This document shows positions 37,951 through 46,570 of a stretch of 64,000 nt of DNA, piece after piece. The stretch comes from Bdellovibrio sp. ArHS (lineage in GTDB: Bacteria > Bdellovibrionota > Bdellovibrionia > Bdellovibrionales > Bdellovibrionaceae), in NCBI RefSeq assembly GCF_000786105.1, contig NZ_JTEV01000003.1, positions 186,001 to 250,000 of the forward strand, in the 5' to 3' direction. Within the stretch, counting starts at the first letter, position 1. The number at the start of each line of letters is the position of its first letter. The position numbers and the translations under genes are program-made. The notes beneath the pieces are model-generated. The model was not told the origin of the DNA and did not search any database. It was given only the letters and a program-made list of their open reading frames with translations.

Positions 37951-39712
37951 TTCCAGATGTCCCAGAGTGTTGTTTTATAAAAGCAATCAGTTCTGGAAAA
38001 ACTTCGGCATGACAGAACTGCCCCATAAAGACATCCTGGTGGCCGTAGTTGGTGAATTCTTTGTACGTCACCTTTGCGGCATTTTTCGTCTGACTTAAAA
38101 TTTCGTAGGTGGCCTTGTTGGCACCTGGAAAAATCTGATTGTCGGTTCCCGAAATCAGAAGAATGGGGGGCAGATCCTTTTTCATGGATTCTTCCAAATA
38201 GTTCACTTTGCCATCAAACGAAACGGAGGCCTTGGTCAGCAACATTTTTCGGATGTGCTTGTGATAGTGAAAGCTTGTTCCGCCAAACAGATCTTTAAGA
38301 CGACGATGTGTGACAGGATGAATGTTGCGATGATTGAAAGCGGCCGGGAAGCCCCATCCCCACATGAAACTCACCATATGACACGCGGGTTCTTTGCATT
38401 CGCTGCGCAGGCCTCTTTCCATCCAGTAAATCCAGCGTCCAAACGCACGGGCCGGAAAATAAGGAATGGCAGGTGAAACATAGGGATAACCCAAGAGCTG
38501 TTCAAAAATTTCTGGTCCCACCCTCATTTTAGCCAGGGCTTGCCAGGGGACTTTAGGAGTTAACGATACACTGTTGGCGATAACGCTGGCGATATTGCGA
38601 ACCTGTCCCGTCGCTAAAGAAGCCATGAATGAAAGTGCGCCAACACAGTGAGCGACCACGTGAATGCGAACATCGGCCCCGCAGCTTTCCCGAATGAATT
38701 CGACCGCGCGGGGAATGTCAAATTTGGCAACATCGTCGATGGTGTAGCGATGGGGGGACATGTTGTAGGTGAAACGTCCGCTGCCGCGCCAGTCTAATGA
38801 CCATACATCCGGGTATCCCGAGGTGTGCAAATGGTTCACCAGATTTTGGTGCTCGGGCATAATAAACATATCGGTCGATGTCGTCAGGCCATGCAAAAGA
38901 AGGACGACATCTTTGCTGTCCTGATGCCGAAATCTTTGCAATGAAATTGTCAGTCCATCGCGCGTGTCTAGTGGATGAAGCGAGTTTTCACCTAAGGCCA
39001 CTCCTTGCGTGGTGTGTACAGGGTAGGGGTGTTCATTCCAGCGCGCCGATGTCGTGGTGAAGATGTAGGGCGCATAGCTTTCCCACAGCGTGTCCGTGAA
39101 CGCTTTAAAATACTTTAGCAAAGCTTCTTTTTCTTCACGAAAGGTCGCCGCGTTGGTTTTAAAGCTTTTCATCTGAGTTAAAAAATCGCTCGGTGAAATG
39201 CGCAGACTGCCGATGGCGTGCACCTCTTTGTCGCCATAATTATTCAGTAAGGAATGTCCTTCCCAAAGATAGTAGTACAAGGTCGTCGTCTGCTTCCACA
39301 CTTGGGAAAGCTCTTCTTTCAGAAGTTCCTTAAAGCCGAAGAAGGTCCATTTTTTTCCTTCACGATCCGTCAGGAACAGGGTGTAGTGCATTTCTTTTAC
39401 CGTGGCGAAGTCGGGACTGATGGAAGGCGAAGTGAACAGTTGAAAATAGCCGTTTTCAACGCGCAGTTCTTCGCGAAAGCGGAAGTCAGTGATCTTGCCA
39501 AAAACTTGCGATGGAGTTCCATGGTCCTTAAGAAAGTTTTCCAGGTTGGGGACTTTGATGGTCACGGTAAATTCAAAAGGCTGTTTGTCGAAACGGTCGT
39601 TTTCTGCCTGGAAGTCAGAATGAGAAAGGCCTTTCCCTGCAGAAAGAGTCAGCTTTTTTGGAACAACGAATCCCGACATTCTTTCGGTAAATTCGATGGC
39701 AATTGAGTTCAT
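37922..39712 (-). CDS. Alpha/beta hydrolase with Cys nucleophile, partner of the GMC oxidoreductase
   Basis: 596 residues from the ATG at 39712 (AAAGGA upstream); the longer frame would run into the divergent gene. Residues 1-215 are a beta-rich domain ending with TTTLYYYLWEG. The hydrolase domain follows: LLLHGLTTSTDMF, SLDWRGSGRF, and the nucleophile elbow VVAHCVGALS with Cys instead of Ser. A late ISGTDNQIFPG (acid) and YGHQDVFMG (His) complete a triad. From memory, in actinobacteria the two activities occur fused in one long chain. The role is probably lipid or sterol processing. Confidence 0.82.
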   Translation of the reverse strand: MNSIAIEFTERMSGFVVPKKLTLSAGKGLSHSDFQAENDRFDKQPFEFTVTIKVPNLENFLKDHGTPSQVFGKITDFRFREELRVENGYFQLFTSPSISPDFATVKEMHYTLFLTDREGKKWTFFGFKELLKEELSQVWKQTTTLYYYLWEGHSLLNNYGDKEVHAIGSLRISPSDFLTQMKSFKTNAATFREEKEALLKYFKAFTDTLWESYAPYIFTTTSARWNEHPYPVHTTQGVALGENSLHPLDTRDGLTISLQRFRHQDSKDVVLLLHGLTTSTDMFIMPEHQNLVNHLHTSGYPDVWSLDWRGSGRFTYNMSPHRYTIDDVAKFDIPRAVEFIRESCGADVRIHVVAHCVGALSFMASLATGQVRNIASVIANSVSLTPKVPWQALAKMRVGPEIFEQLLGYPYVSPAIPYFPARAFGRWIYWMERGLRSECKEPACHMVSFMWGWGFPAAFNHRNIHPVTHRRLKDLFGGTSFHYHKHIRKMLLTKASVSFDGKVNYLEESMKKDLPPILLISGTDNQIFPGANKATYEILSQTKNAAKVTYKEFTNYGHQDVFMGQFCHAEVFPELIAFIKQHSGTSGIENRKLRIA

Positions 39713-39928
39713 AAATATCCTTTGTTTATATAAACAATAAAATGTTTCAGTGACGCTGTAAACGCGACTGGGACCTAGGATCGGTGGCCAACTTCCCGCG
39801 TTTTCGACCGCAGAAGGTGCGATAAGATGTTTCATTTTGAGAAACTCCGGACCTTCATCCTGATATCTGTCGTCGGCTTTATTATTCTTAAAGGGGACCA
39901 GGAAAAATTCCGATATTTCCCTATAGAT

Positions 39929-41227
39929 ATGAGCAAAAAGAAAAAGAAATCTTCAGCTGCGGAAAACCTTATTGAGTCCTTGATGGACGACCTTAAGGAT
40001 ATTCAGTCCGATTCTTCGTATCATTCGGAGTCTTCGGATGGCGAATTTTCTGGCCTGCCGACGCTGGATGATGAAGCTCATCGGGTAGAAAAAACCAATG
40101 CGGGAAATAATCTTTGGGACAATCTGGAAAAAGGCTTAGAGCAAGACCTTGATGCCTCAGAGTTTACCGGTGGTGCCGAAGCGTCTGAAGAAGATGTTCC
40201 GGTCGAGGACTTTGATATGCCTGAGGGATTTGGCGATTTGCCTCCGTCAGAACGTTTCATGGTCAACTCGGCACCGATAGCAGAAGAAGAGCGTTATCAA
40301 GGTCCTTCCTCTGATGGCGGCTATCAGTCTTCCGATGACTTGTTTTCTCCGCCAACGCCTGATTTTTCCTCGCAGGACTCTGTGGATGAATCCACGCGCC
40401 CTGTTTTCAGTGGCCAACCTGGCGGTGGTGAAGACAAAACTGTATCGATTCAACAAGATTTCAACGCCACCTCGTCAGTCGCCTCCAGTAACTCGGATGC
40501 AGACAAAACTGTTGCGGTGGATGGTTTCGCGAACGCTCGTTTAGGGGCGCGCAAATCCGCTGATGTGGATGTCAAAGTCAGTGTGGGGAATTTTCGGGGA
40601 AGTCGTGGTTCCGCGAATGTCATGACCTCGGTGGACGCCAGTTTGGCCCAGGCCGAAAATCTTAAACTCGCTCAGCAGCGCATTCTGGAACTGGAAAGAG
40701 AAGTTGAGCATCTTCGCGCAGACAATGAAGAGCTGGCTTCGGCCGGTGAAATCATTCGTACACGCACGGATGAACTGACAGTTCGCATTACTTCTTTAGA
40801 AAAAGAAAAAACCGAAATTCAGGAATCCGCACAAAGCGAAATTCTTATTTTAAAAGGCAATCTTCAGTTCAAAGAAAATGAAGTTGCTAAAGCGCGTATT
40901 AAAGTTGAAGAACTGGAAACTAGACTTAAATCGGACTTTAAGAAGATCCGTGTTCGCGAAAGAGAACTCGAGAACCGTCTGGAACTGCTGCGTGCAGAAA
41001 AGTCGGCTCTTGTTCGGTCCAAAGATGAGTATATTTTAGAACAGAAAAGAAAGATTGATCAGCTCTCTCAGGAACTCGATAATTATCGTAAGAAATGTCT
41101 TGAGCTTAACAAGACGATCGAGGCCAACCAAGATCAGGTCAAACGGACTGAGCGCGCTCTGCGTTTAGCCTTGACGAACTTGGAAGCTAAAGAGGAAAGT
41201 GCCGTTCCACTGAAGAAAGCTGAGTAG
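39929..41227 (+). CDS. Acidic/coiled-coil protein with repeated Asp/Glu-Lys-Thr motifs
   Basis: 432 residues from MSKKKKK; an ATG at 39827 has a better binding site (AAGGTG) and would add a hydrophobic 34-residue N-terminus, so the start is uncertain. Residues 1-240 are acidic, Ser-rich and disordered, with EKTNAG (Thr56), DKTVSI (Thr171) and DKTVAV (Thr194). Residues 241-416 form a long coiled coil. The DKT motifs resemble the phospho-Thr site in the DgcB N-terminus downstream. It overlaps nothing and leads an operon with a metallophosphatase one base further on. Confidence 0.75.
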   Translation: MSKKKKKSSAAENLIESLMDDLKDIQSDSSYHSESSDGEFSGLPTLDDEAHRVEKTNAGNNLWDNLEKGLEQDLDASEFTGGAEASEEDVPVEDFDMPEGFGDLPPSERFMVNSAPIAEEERYQGPSSDGGYQSSDDLFSPPTPDFSSQDSVDESTRPVFSGQPGGGEDKTVSIQQDFNATSSVASSNSDADKTVAVDGFANARLGARKSADVDVKVSVGNFRGSRGSANVMTSVDASLAQAENLKLAQQRILELEREVEHLRADNEELASAGEIIRTRTDELTVRITSLEKEKTEIQESAQSEILILKGNLQFKENEVAKARIKVEELETRLKSDFKKIRVRERELENRLELLRAEKSALVRSKDEYILEQKRKIDQLSQELDNYRKKCLELNKTIEANQDQVKRTERALRLALTNLEAKEESAVPLKKAE

Positions 41228-41228
41228 T

Positions 41229-42368
41229 ATGGAATCTGCTTCCCCAGAAGAGAGCAACGAGATCGCCGTCACGGTGAAGCCCGCTCCTGTTAAAAAGATC
41301 AAAGTTGTTGTCAGCGACCTCCATCTGGGGAAAGGTCGCCTTTTGGATCAAGGCGGAATCAATTCTTTAGAAGAATTTTATTATGGGGAAAAGTTGGTGG
41401 AGTTCATTCACTACTATTCATCCGGTGTCTATCGCGATTATGAAGTTGAACTGATCATCAATGGTGATTTTCTTAATTTTCTGCAGTGTGATTACAAAGG
41501 TCATTTTCTGTCGGTCATCACCGAATCAGTAACTTTAGAAATTTTGAAAGACATTGTGAAGGGCCATGCCAATGTTTTCCATGCTTTGGCAGAGTTCGCC
41601 TCCAAACCCAATAACACCATTACTTACATCGTCGGAAATCATGATCAAGGAATGTTGTGGCCCGCATGCCGCGCCTATCTTAATCAGGTGATCGGCACGC
41701 CAATCCGTTTTAAGAATATTGTCTATTTCTTTGATGGTGTGCATATCGAACATGGTCATATGCATGAAGCGGCCAATCGCATGGACCCCAAAAAGTTCTT
41801 CCTAAAGAAGGACCTGGTGGAACCCATTCTGAATCTGCCCTTCGGATCGCATTTCTTTTTGGAAGTCGTGTTGAAGATCAAGCAGCACTATCCCCATGTG
41901 GACAAGATCCGTCCTTTTGGAAAAATGGTGCGTTGGTCTTTAGTAAATGAAACCAAAACGATGATTCGCGCTTTTTTCATGGCGCTGTTTTATTTTGCAC
42001 GCAGCGCCTTCATTAAAGACCCTCGACGGCATTATCCCTTGAAGCGCATCATCAAAGTGATCGCTGAAAGTGCTATTTTTCCTGATCTCAGTGAGTCGGC
42101 GCGTAAAATCCTTCATGATGATCGCGTGCATACGGTTGTTTTTGGACACACCCACGTTTATCAGTATCGTCAGTGGTCCGAGAACAAAGAATATTTTAAC
42201 TCAGGGACATGGACGGAGATCACATCTTTGGATATTGTGTCCCTAGGCAAAATCACAAAACTCACTTATGTACTGATTGAGTATCCTGAAGACGGCGGGC
42301 GTCCGCGCGGTCGCTTAAAAGAGTGGAAAGGATACCACCGTATCGAAGAAGACGTTGCGATTTCTTAG
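41229..42368 (+). CDS. Calcineurin-like metallophosphoesterase
   Basis: 379 residues with the five metallophosphatase blocks: SDLHLG, NGDFLNF, VGNHDQG, EHGHMH and VFGHTHVY. This places a two-metal centre in a cytoplasmic hydrolase resembling UDP-2,3-diacylglucosamine pyrophosphatase (LpxH) in block order, but about 130 residues longer. A helical insertion (about 200-270) lies between blocks 4 and 5 and is partly hydrophobic, suggesting membrane contact. A lipid-A precursor or other phosphodiester is a guess. It begins one base after the preceding stop. Confidence 0.88.
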   Translation: MESASPEESNEIAVTVKPAPVKKIKVVVSDLHLGKGRLLDQGGINSLEEFYYGEKLVEFIHYYSSGVYRDYEVELIINGDFLNFLQCDYKGHFLSVITESVTLEILKDIVKGHANVFHALAEFASKPNNTITYIVGNHDQGMLWPACRAYLNQVIGTPIRFKNIVYFFDGVHIEHGHMHEAANRMDPKKFFLKKDLVEPILNLPFGSHFFLEVVLKIKQHYPHVDKIRPFGKMVRWSLVNETKTMIRAFFMALFYFARSAFIKDPRRHYPLKRIIKVIAESAIFPDLSESARKILHDDRVHTVVFGHTHVYQYRQWSENKEYFNSGTWTEITSLDIVSLGKITKLTYVLIEYPEDGGRPRGRLKEWKGYHRIEEDVAIS

Positions 42369-42408
42369 AGGCCCACTATACTGGCCTCTCTTACAATGAG
42401 GCAGATGT

Positions 42409-43626
42409 ATGTTGGAAATAGTTCAAGCTGGTCACAAACTCGACGATTCAATCCTACAAAAATGTCAGGAGTCTTTAAAAATCTTCCTGCACCGTAAAGA
42501 TATTGGCTTTCCGCAATTGGTGGAACGTATTCCATTGTGGCAGCAGTCGCATAAAGTCGGCCAGGATTTCAGTCGTCGTTTCACCCAACTTGTCATCGTC
42601 GGTTTGGGCGGAAGCTCTTTAGGGAATCGCGTTTTGGCGGAAGTCTTCCGCGCCAAACATATGTTTTTTGTCGACAACGTAGATGCTCTGGAATTTGAAA
42701 CTTTGCTTGAAGAGCTGGGTGACCTTAAGGAAGTCGGCTGGATCTTCATTTCCAAAAGTGGCACAACGATTGAGTCTTTATGCTCACTCGAATTTATCGA
42801 TCAGATCTATAAACAGGAAAACCTGAAACTAGCTGCGCAAAGTGCAGTCATCTCTGAGACCAAAGAAAATACTCTTGTTCAGTGGGCAAAAAGAAATGAC
42901 GTGCCCATGTGTGAAATCCCCGTGGATGTCGGTGGGCGTTTTTCGGTGTTGTCTCCGGTGGGGATGATGCCAGCGGCTTATCTTGGATTAGATCTGGAAA
43001 AATTTCGCGTCGGTGCGATGCGAGCTCTGAATGACACGGCTCTGGTGACACAAACTATGGCCCAAGTGGCGCAAAGCTATCAGCGCGAAGAGTGGATCAC
43101 TCTATTGTGGTTTTACGGATCGCGACTTAAAAATTTCGGAGCTTGGTTCCAGCAACTGTGGGCCGAATCATTGGGTAAAGCGCACGGTCGGGATGGCGGG
43201 CCGGCGCGAAGAGCCAGCACACCGATGTCGGCGGTGGGTGCTTCGGATCAACATTCGATTTTGCAACAAGTGATGGAAGGACATCGCGATAAATTCGTGA
43301 TTTTCATGCGCATTGATGAAGCTGAAGGTGGATCGCAACGTCTGAAAAAGTCCCAGTTTATGGAGACGGTGGATCTTGAAGGTCGCACCATGGGGGAACT
43401 TTTGAGGGCAGAAGCTTTGGCCACACAGGAAGCTCTGACCCAAAACGGTGTTTCTACCATGACTCTTAAGACAAAGGTCCTAGACGAGCACACCTTGGGA
43501 TACATGTTTATGTTCTGGGAGTTGGTTGTTGCGGGCATGGGTGAGTACCTGCAAATCGACGCTTTCAATCAGCCAGGCGTAGAGCTAGGCAAGAGACTAG
43601 CGAAAGAAAAATTGAAGAAAGCGTGA
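42409..43626 (+). CDS. pgi: Glucose-6-phosphate isomerase
   Basis: 405 residues, shorter than the ~550 of E. coli Pgi, as in many bacterial short forms. The first SIS half has VGLGGSSLGNRV and IFISKSGTTIESL. The second has the catalytic region SVGASDQHSILQ and GRDGGPARRAS, and a C-terminal Lys-rich end. It interconverts glucose-6-phosphate and fructose-6-phosphate. The dgcB promoter overlaps the end of this gene. Confidence 0.92.
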   Translation: MLEIVQAGHKLDDSILQKCQESLKIFLHRKDIGFPQLVERIPLWQQSHKVGQDFSRRFTQLVIVGLGGSSLGNRVLAEVFRAKHMFFVDNVDALEFETLLEELGDLKEVGWIFISKSGTTIESLCSLEFIDQIYKQENLKLAAQSAVISETKENTLVQWAKRNDVPMCEIPVDVGGRFSVLSPVGMMPAAYLGLDLEKFRVGAMRALNDTALVTQTMAQVAQSYQREEWITLLWFYGSRLKNFGAWFQQLWAESLGKAHGRDGGPARRASTPMSAVGASDQHSILQQVMEGHRDKFVIFMRIDEAEGGSQRLKKSQFMETVDLEGRTMGELLRAEALATQEALTQNGVSTMTLKTKVLDEHTLGYMFMFWELVVAGMGEYLQIDAFNQPGVELGKRLAKEKLKKA

Positions 43627-43656
43627 TTGTCATAAGTCGTCGAGAAGTCTTATACT
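43627..43656 (+). promoter_or_regulatory. Near-consensus promoter of dgcB, predicting a leaderless mRNA
   Basis: TTGTCA (43627-43632), an 18-base spacer, and TATACT (43651-43656). The ATG of dgcB is eight bases after the -10 box, so the expected transcription start lies at or next to the ATG. No Shine-Dalgarno sequence is present. Confidence 0.6.
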
Positions 43657-43663
43657 TTTCTCT

Positions 43664-44599
43664 ATGGCTCACAACGATGATTCTTCCAATGACAACTTAG
43701 AAAAAACCAGTATTGTCGCCAGTGACACTTTTCGTGGCCGCCTGAAAGAGGCAGACGAAGTTCCACCGGCGATTGTTGTTTTGATTGGTCCTCCGGGATA
43801 CGTGGGAAAACAGTATCCCATCACTGCGAATGACATCGTGATCGGTCGATCCGTGGAAAGCCAAGTTTATATTGATGATAAAAGTTTAAGTCGTTCACAT
43901 GCGAAGTTTGCTGTCAATGGCAGTGAAGTTTCAGTTATCGATCTGGGTTCCACGAACAAAACAATCGTGAACGGTCAGGTGATTCCGCCGTTGGCATCCT
44001 GCCTTCTTAAAAACAATGATCAAATTAAAACGGGCAATGTGATTTTCAAGTTCCTGGAAAAAGGAAGTATTGAAGCGATGACGAACGCGGCCATGTATGA
44101 GCGGGCTCAGAAGGATGCATTGACAGGGGCTCACTCCAAAGGCGCCTTGCTTGAAAAAGGCCCCGAAGCCATGAAGCGGTCCGAAGTTTTGAATGAACCT
44201 CTCAGTCTTGTGACCTTCGATATTGATCACTTCAAGAAAATTAACGACAGTTATGGCCATCCTGGCGGCGACTATGTTCTTAAAGAGCTTTGTCGGATCG
44301 TCATTACCAAGTTGATTCGTTCAAATGACTTTTTTGCACGTTATGGTGGCGAAGAGTTCGTTCTTCTTTTGTCAGGCTCTCCGGCAAAAACGGCGGGGGA
44401 AGTCGGCGAGCGCATTCGTCAGACGATTGAAACGCATGAGTTCGTTTTTGAAAATAAAAAAATCCCCGTAACGATTTCCGTAGGCGTGGCCACTAAACTT
44501 CCGCAAGAGACAGAGTGGACGCAAATCTACGACCGTGCGGATAAAGCCCTGTATCAGTCCAAACAGGGCGGTCGCAATAAAGTGACCATTGCTCCATAG
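43664..44599 (+). CDS. dgcB: Diguanylate cyclase with FHA domain (DgcB-like)
   Basis: 311 residues. N-terminus: a short tail with LEKTSIVASDTF (Thr15), the place where DgcB of B. bacteriovorus is known to be phosphorylated and bound by its own FHA domain. FHA: about 55-115 (IGRSVESQVY, SLSRSHAKF, STNKTIVNG). GGDEF: DIDHFKKINDSYGHPGGD and RYGGEEF, with RSND five residues before GGEEF as a product-inhibition I-site. It makes cyclic-di-GMP and in Bdellovibrio is required for predation (established for DgcB). Its identity as the orthologue is by domain order and motif. Confidence 0.88.
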   Translation: MAHNDDSSNDNLEKTSIVASDTFRGRLKEADEVPPAIVVLIGPPGYVGKQYPITANDIVIGRSVESQVYIDDKSLSRSHAKFAVNGSEVSVIDLGSTNKTIVNGQVIPPLASCLLKNNDQIKTGNVIFKFLEKGSIEAMTNAAMYERAQKDALTGAHSKGALLEKGPEAMKRSEVLNEPLSLVTFDIDHFKKINDSYGHPGGDYVLKELCRIVITKLIRSNDFFARYGGEEFVLLLSGSPAKTAGEVGERIRQTIETHEFVFENKKIPVTISVGVATKLPQETEWTQIYDRADKALYQSKQGGRNKVTIAP

Positions 44600-44612
44600 G
44601 TTTCCGTGAGAA

Positions 44613-44640
44613 AGCCTCCTTTTTGGAGGTTTTTTTTATT
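44613..44640 (+). terminator. Terminator after dgcB
   Basis: GCCTCC, a short T-rich loop and GGAGGT followed by a run of T residues. It ends the pgi-dgcB transcription unit. Confidence 0.85.
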
Positions 44641-44754
44641 TCTTAGGTCCAAAAATTGTCCGTTCTTTTGAAAGAAGCACCCGCGCTTTAAAAACCCTTA
44701 CTGCTATCGCCAAAGTCTGTTAGAACCGCCTCGAAACCTGGGAGGAGGACTTTC

Positions 44755-45138
44755 ATGAAAATTAGCGCCGCACTTATATGTTTTTTTGCTGCGTTGTCGG
44801 TACAGGCCCAAACGCCGGTCACTCACGCAGTTTGCACGGGAAAGATAGACGAGACTCACGTACTCTTCGAAATTCGTGACACCTATCTGGTAACTTTAAA
44901 ACAAGGTCTTCTTACTGTAGGTGAAGACACCATCAGTCTTTACTGTTTGGACAGTCGGAAGTCGAAACTGGCAGATAAAGAGTCCCTATATTCTTGCACG
45001 GAAGCCCGCAAAGGCGACGGAAGACTTCTAATTGAGGTCGAGCGTGGCGTGACGGGACATCTGACCGCCCAGGTGCAACGAGAACAAATTTTCCCAATGC
45101 CACCGGCATCTTTGGGTTCTTTGCTTTGTCTTGAATAA
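44755..45138 (+). CDS. Exported protein of unknown function
   Basis: 127 residues. The signal peptide (MKISAALICFFAALSVQA) is cleaved before QTP. The mature part is beta-rich with four Cys (VCTGK, LYCLD, SCTEA, LLCLE), enough for two disulfides. GGGAGGAGG before the ATG is a strong ribosome binding site, implying good expression. No family is recognised. A terminator follows at 45180. Confidence 0.7.
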   Translation: MKISAALICFFAALSVQAQTPVTHAVCTGKIDETHVLFEIRDTYLVTLKQGLLTVGEDTISLYCLDSRKSKLADKESLYSCTEARKGDGRLLIEVERGVTGHLTAQVQREQIFPMPPASLGSLLCLE

Positions 45139-45463
45139 CTATTTTTACTCATAATGAGTTTGGTTCCCTCTGTGTGTGAGGGCCTCTACAAAGAGGCCCT
45201 TTTTTATTTTCTGCGCCTGGACGAACGACCAGAGCCATAAGTTTTGCTAATACATGGCATAACGGAATGCGTAATTCATAAATTATTTCATATATTTAGA
45301 GCCATTTTGGCCTTCTTTCTTCGGCATCAACGTTGCATTAAAGAAACACTGTAGGCAGCGCGGGTTTGGGGGAGAATTTACCGCGAGCTGAGGGGGGCCA
45401 GACGGCTTCACTGGGAAAAAAATTCAGAACGTTAACCGAATTTAGACAGAAGCGAGTCAAAGT
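45139..45463. other. Intergenic region of 325 bases upstream of the ECF sigma gene
   Basis: It holds the terminator at 45180-45208 and then about 250 AT-rich bases. A GAAC at about 45427 could be part of an ECF-type -35 element, but I see no matching -10. The last 20 bases before the ATG have only a weak binding site (AGAAGCGAG). I recognise no RNA gene here. Confidence 0.5.
45180..45208 (+). terminator. Rho-independent terminator
   Basis: GGGCCTCT and AGAGGCCC close a hairpin with a short ACAA loop, followed by TTTTTT. It ends the preceding exported-protein gene. Confidence 0.9.
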
Positions 45464-46084
45464 ATGGAGAGAGATCTTTTAGTATCGGATCTTGAACTGG
45501 TTGAAAAAGTAAAGTTTGGCGACAGACGTTCTTTTTCCGAACTCGTGAAACGACATCAAAGAAGTGTGCTGCGGCTGAGTTTGAGGTTTGTGAAGGACAT
45601 GGACACGGCGGAGGATGTGACGCAAGAAGCGTTCATCAAAGCTTACGAGAAGTTGAACTCCTTTGAGGGCAGGGCTTCTTTTAAGAGCTGGTTGTTTCAG
45701 ATTGCTGTGAATACGGCGCGAAACAAAATCCGCGAGTGGAAAAGAGAAACCGTCGATATAGATGATGTGCAGCTTGCTGTTGAGGCAGAAGCTGAAACAA
45801 CTCTGGTGCACACGGCGGTGGCTGACATCCTTCAGCAAGAGGTGGAGAAGTTACCCTTCAAACAAAAAACAGCTTTGGTTCTTCGGGTTTACGAAGATCT
45901 TAGCTTTAACGAGATTGCCGATATTATGGAGTGTCCTTATGACACTGCGAAGGCGAATTACCGCCACGCTCTCCTTAAACTTCGTCAAACTTTTGAGCAA
46001 AAAGAAGAACTCAAAAATTGGACGGAAGAAGTAGGCGGTTTCTTTATGGAAGTGAATCAACGTTTTGCGGAAGCAGAAGGATAG
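45464..46084 (+). CDS. ECF (RpoE-like) RNA polymerase sigma factor
   Basis: 206 residues with sigma-2 (DRRSFSELVKRHQ, then DTAEDVTQEAFIKAYEKL) and sigma-4 (LPFKQKTALVLRVYEDLSFNEIADIM then a helix-turn-helix). Region 3 is missing, as in ECF sigmas. From memory, an RpoE-like sigma with adjacent locus number to dgcB exists in B. bacteriovorus HD100, which supports this neighbourhood. Three bases downstream begins a single-TM protein likely to be its anti-sigma partner. Confidence 0.93.
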   Translation: MERDLLVSDLELVEKVKFGDRRSFSELVKRHQRSVLRLSLRFVKDMDTAEDVTQEAFIKAYEKLNSFEGRASFKSWLFQIAVNTARNKIREWKRETVDIDDVQLAVEAEAETTLVHTAVADILQQEVEKLPFKQKTALVLRVYEDLSFNEIADIMECPYDTAKANYRHALLKLRQTFEQKEELKNWTEEVGGFFMEVNQRFAEAEG

Positions 46085-46087
46085 TCA

Positions 46088-46558
46088 ATGGATCGCATGG
46101 ATCGTTTAGATAAAGTCCGAAAGGGATTGAAAAAGGCTGATGATCTTGAACTCCCGATGAACGAAGATTTTTTCGAACGTCTGCATGACAAGATCATGGC
46201 TGAAGTCGAGGAGAAAGCCATCGCACCTGCGCCGGTGCTAATGACGCCGCGTAATCTGTTGCGTTCTCACTGGAGAGGATGGCTTTATCCGGCAGGCGGT
46301 GTAACATCCCTTTTCATTTTTGCGTCTCTCTTGCTCACTCAGGTGTCAAAAGTAAACCAATCCATGCAACGCGTGGGTCTTTTGAGCGATGGACATGAAC
46401 GAATTGTGGCAGAAGCGCTGTTGTCCCCAGAGGACCTGTCCCAGACTTTAATCAGCTCTCAGAGCGAATCTGATTTTTATATGGACGTAGCTCGCGAATC
46501 ATTCGAAAATTTATCAGTATCTAAATTCAATAAAATTATGGGTGAAAGCGGACGCTAG
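46088..46558 (+). CDS. Single-TM protein, candidate anti-sigma factor
   Basis: 156 residues. A cytoplasmic N-terminal part (about 1-70) is charged and helical, a transmembrane helix follows (YPAGGVTSLFIFASLLL), and a C-terminal domain of about 60 residues lies outside. This is the topology of an anti-sigma factor, and the gene sits three bases after the ECF sigma gene with AAGGA upstream. There is no zinc-binding HxxxCxxC motif, so it would not be a ZAS-type anti-sigma. The assignment rests on position and topology. Confidence 0.7.
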   Translation: MDRMDRLDKVRKGLKKADDLELPMNEDFFERLHDKIMAEVEEKAIAPAPVLMTPRNLLRSHWRGWLYPAGGVTSLFIFASLLLTQVSKVNQSMQRVGLLSDGHERIVAEALLSPEDLSQTLISSQSESDFYMDVARESFENLSVSKFNKIMGESGR

Positions 46559-46570
46559 TCACCCATTCGG

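Noticed and set aside
45420-45463. ECF autoregulatory promoter before the sigma gene
   Set aside because: GAAC is present, but no -10 element at the right distance; not reported as a promoter.
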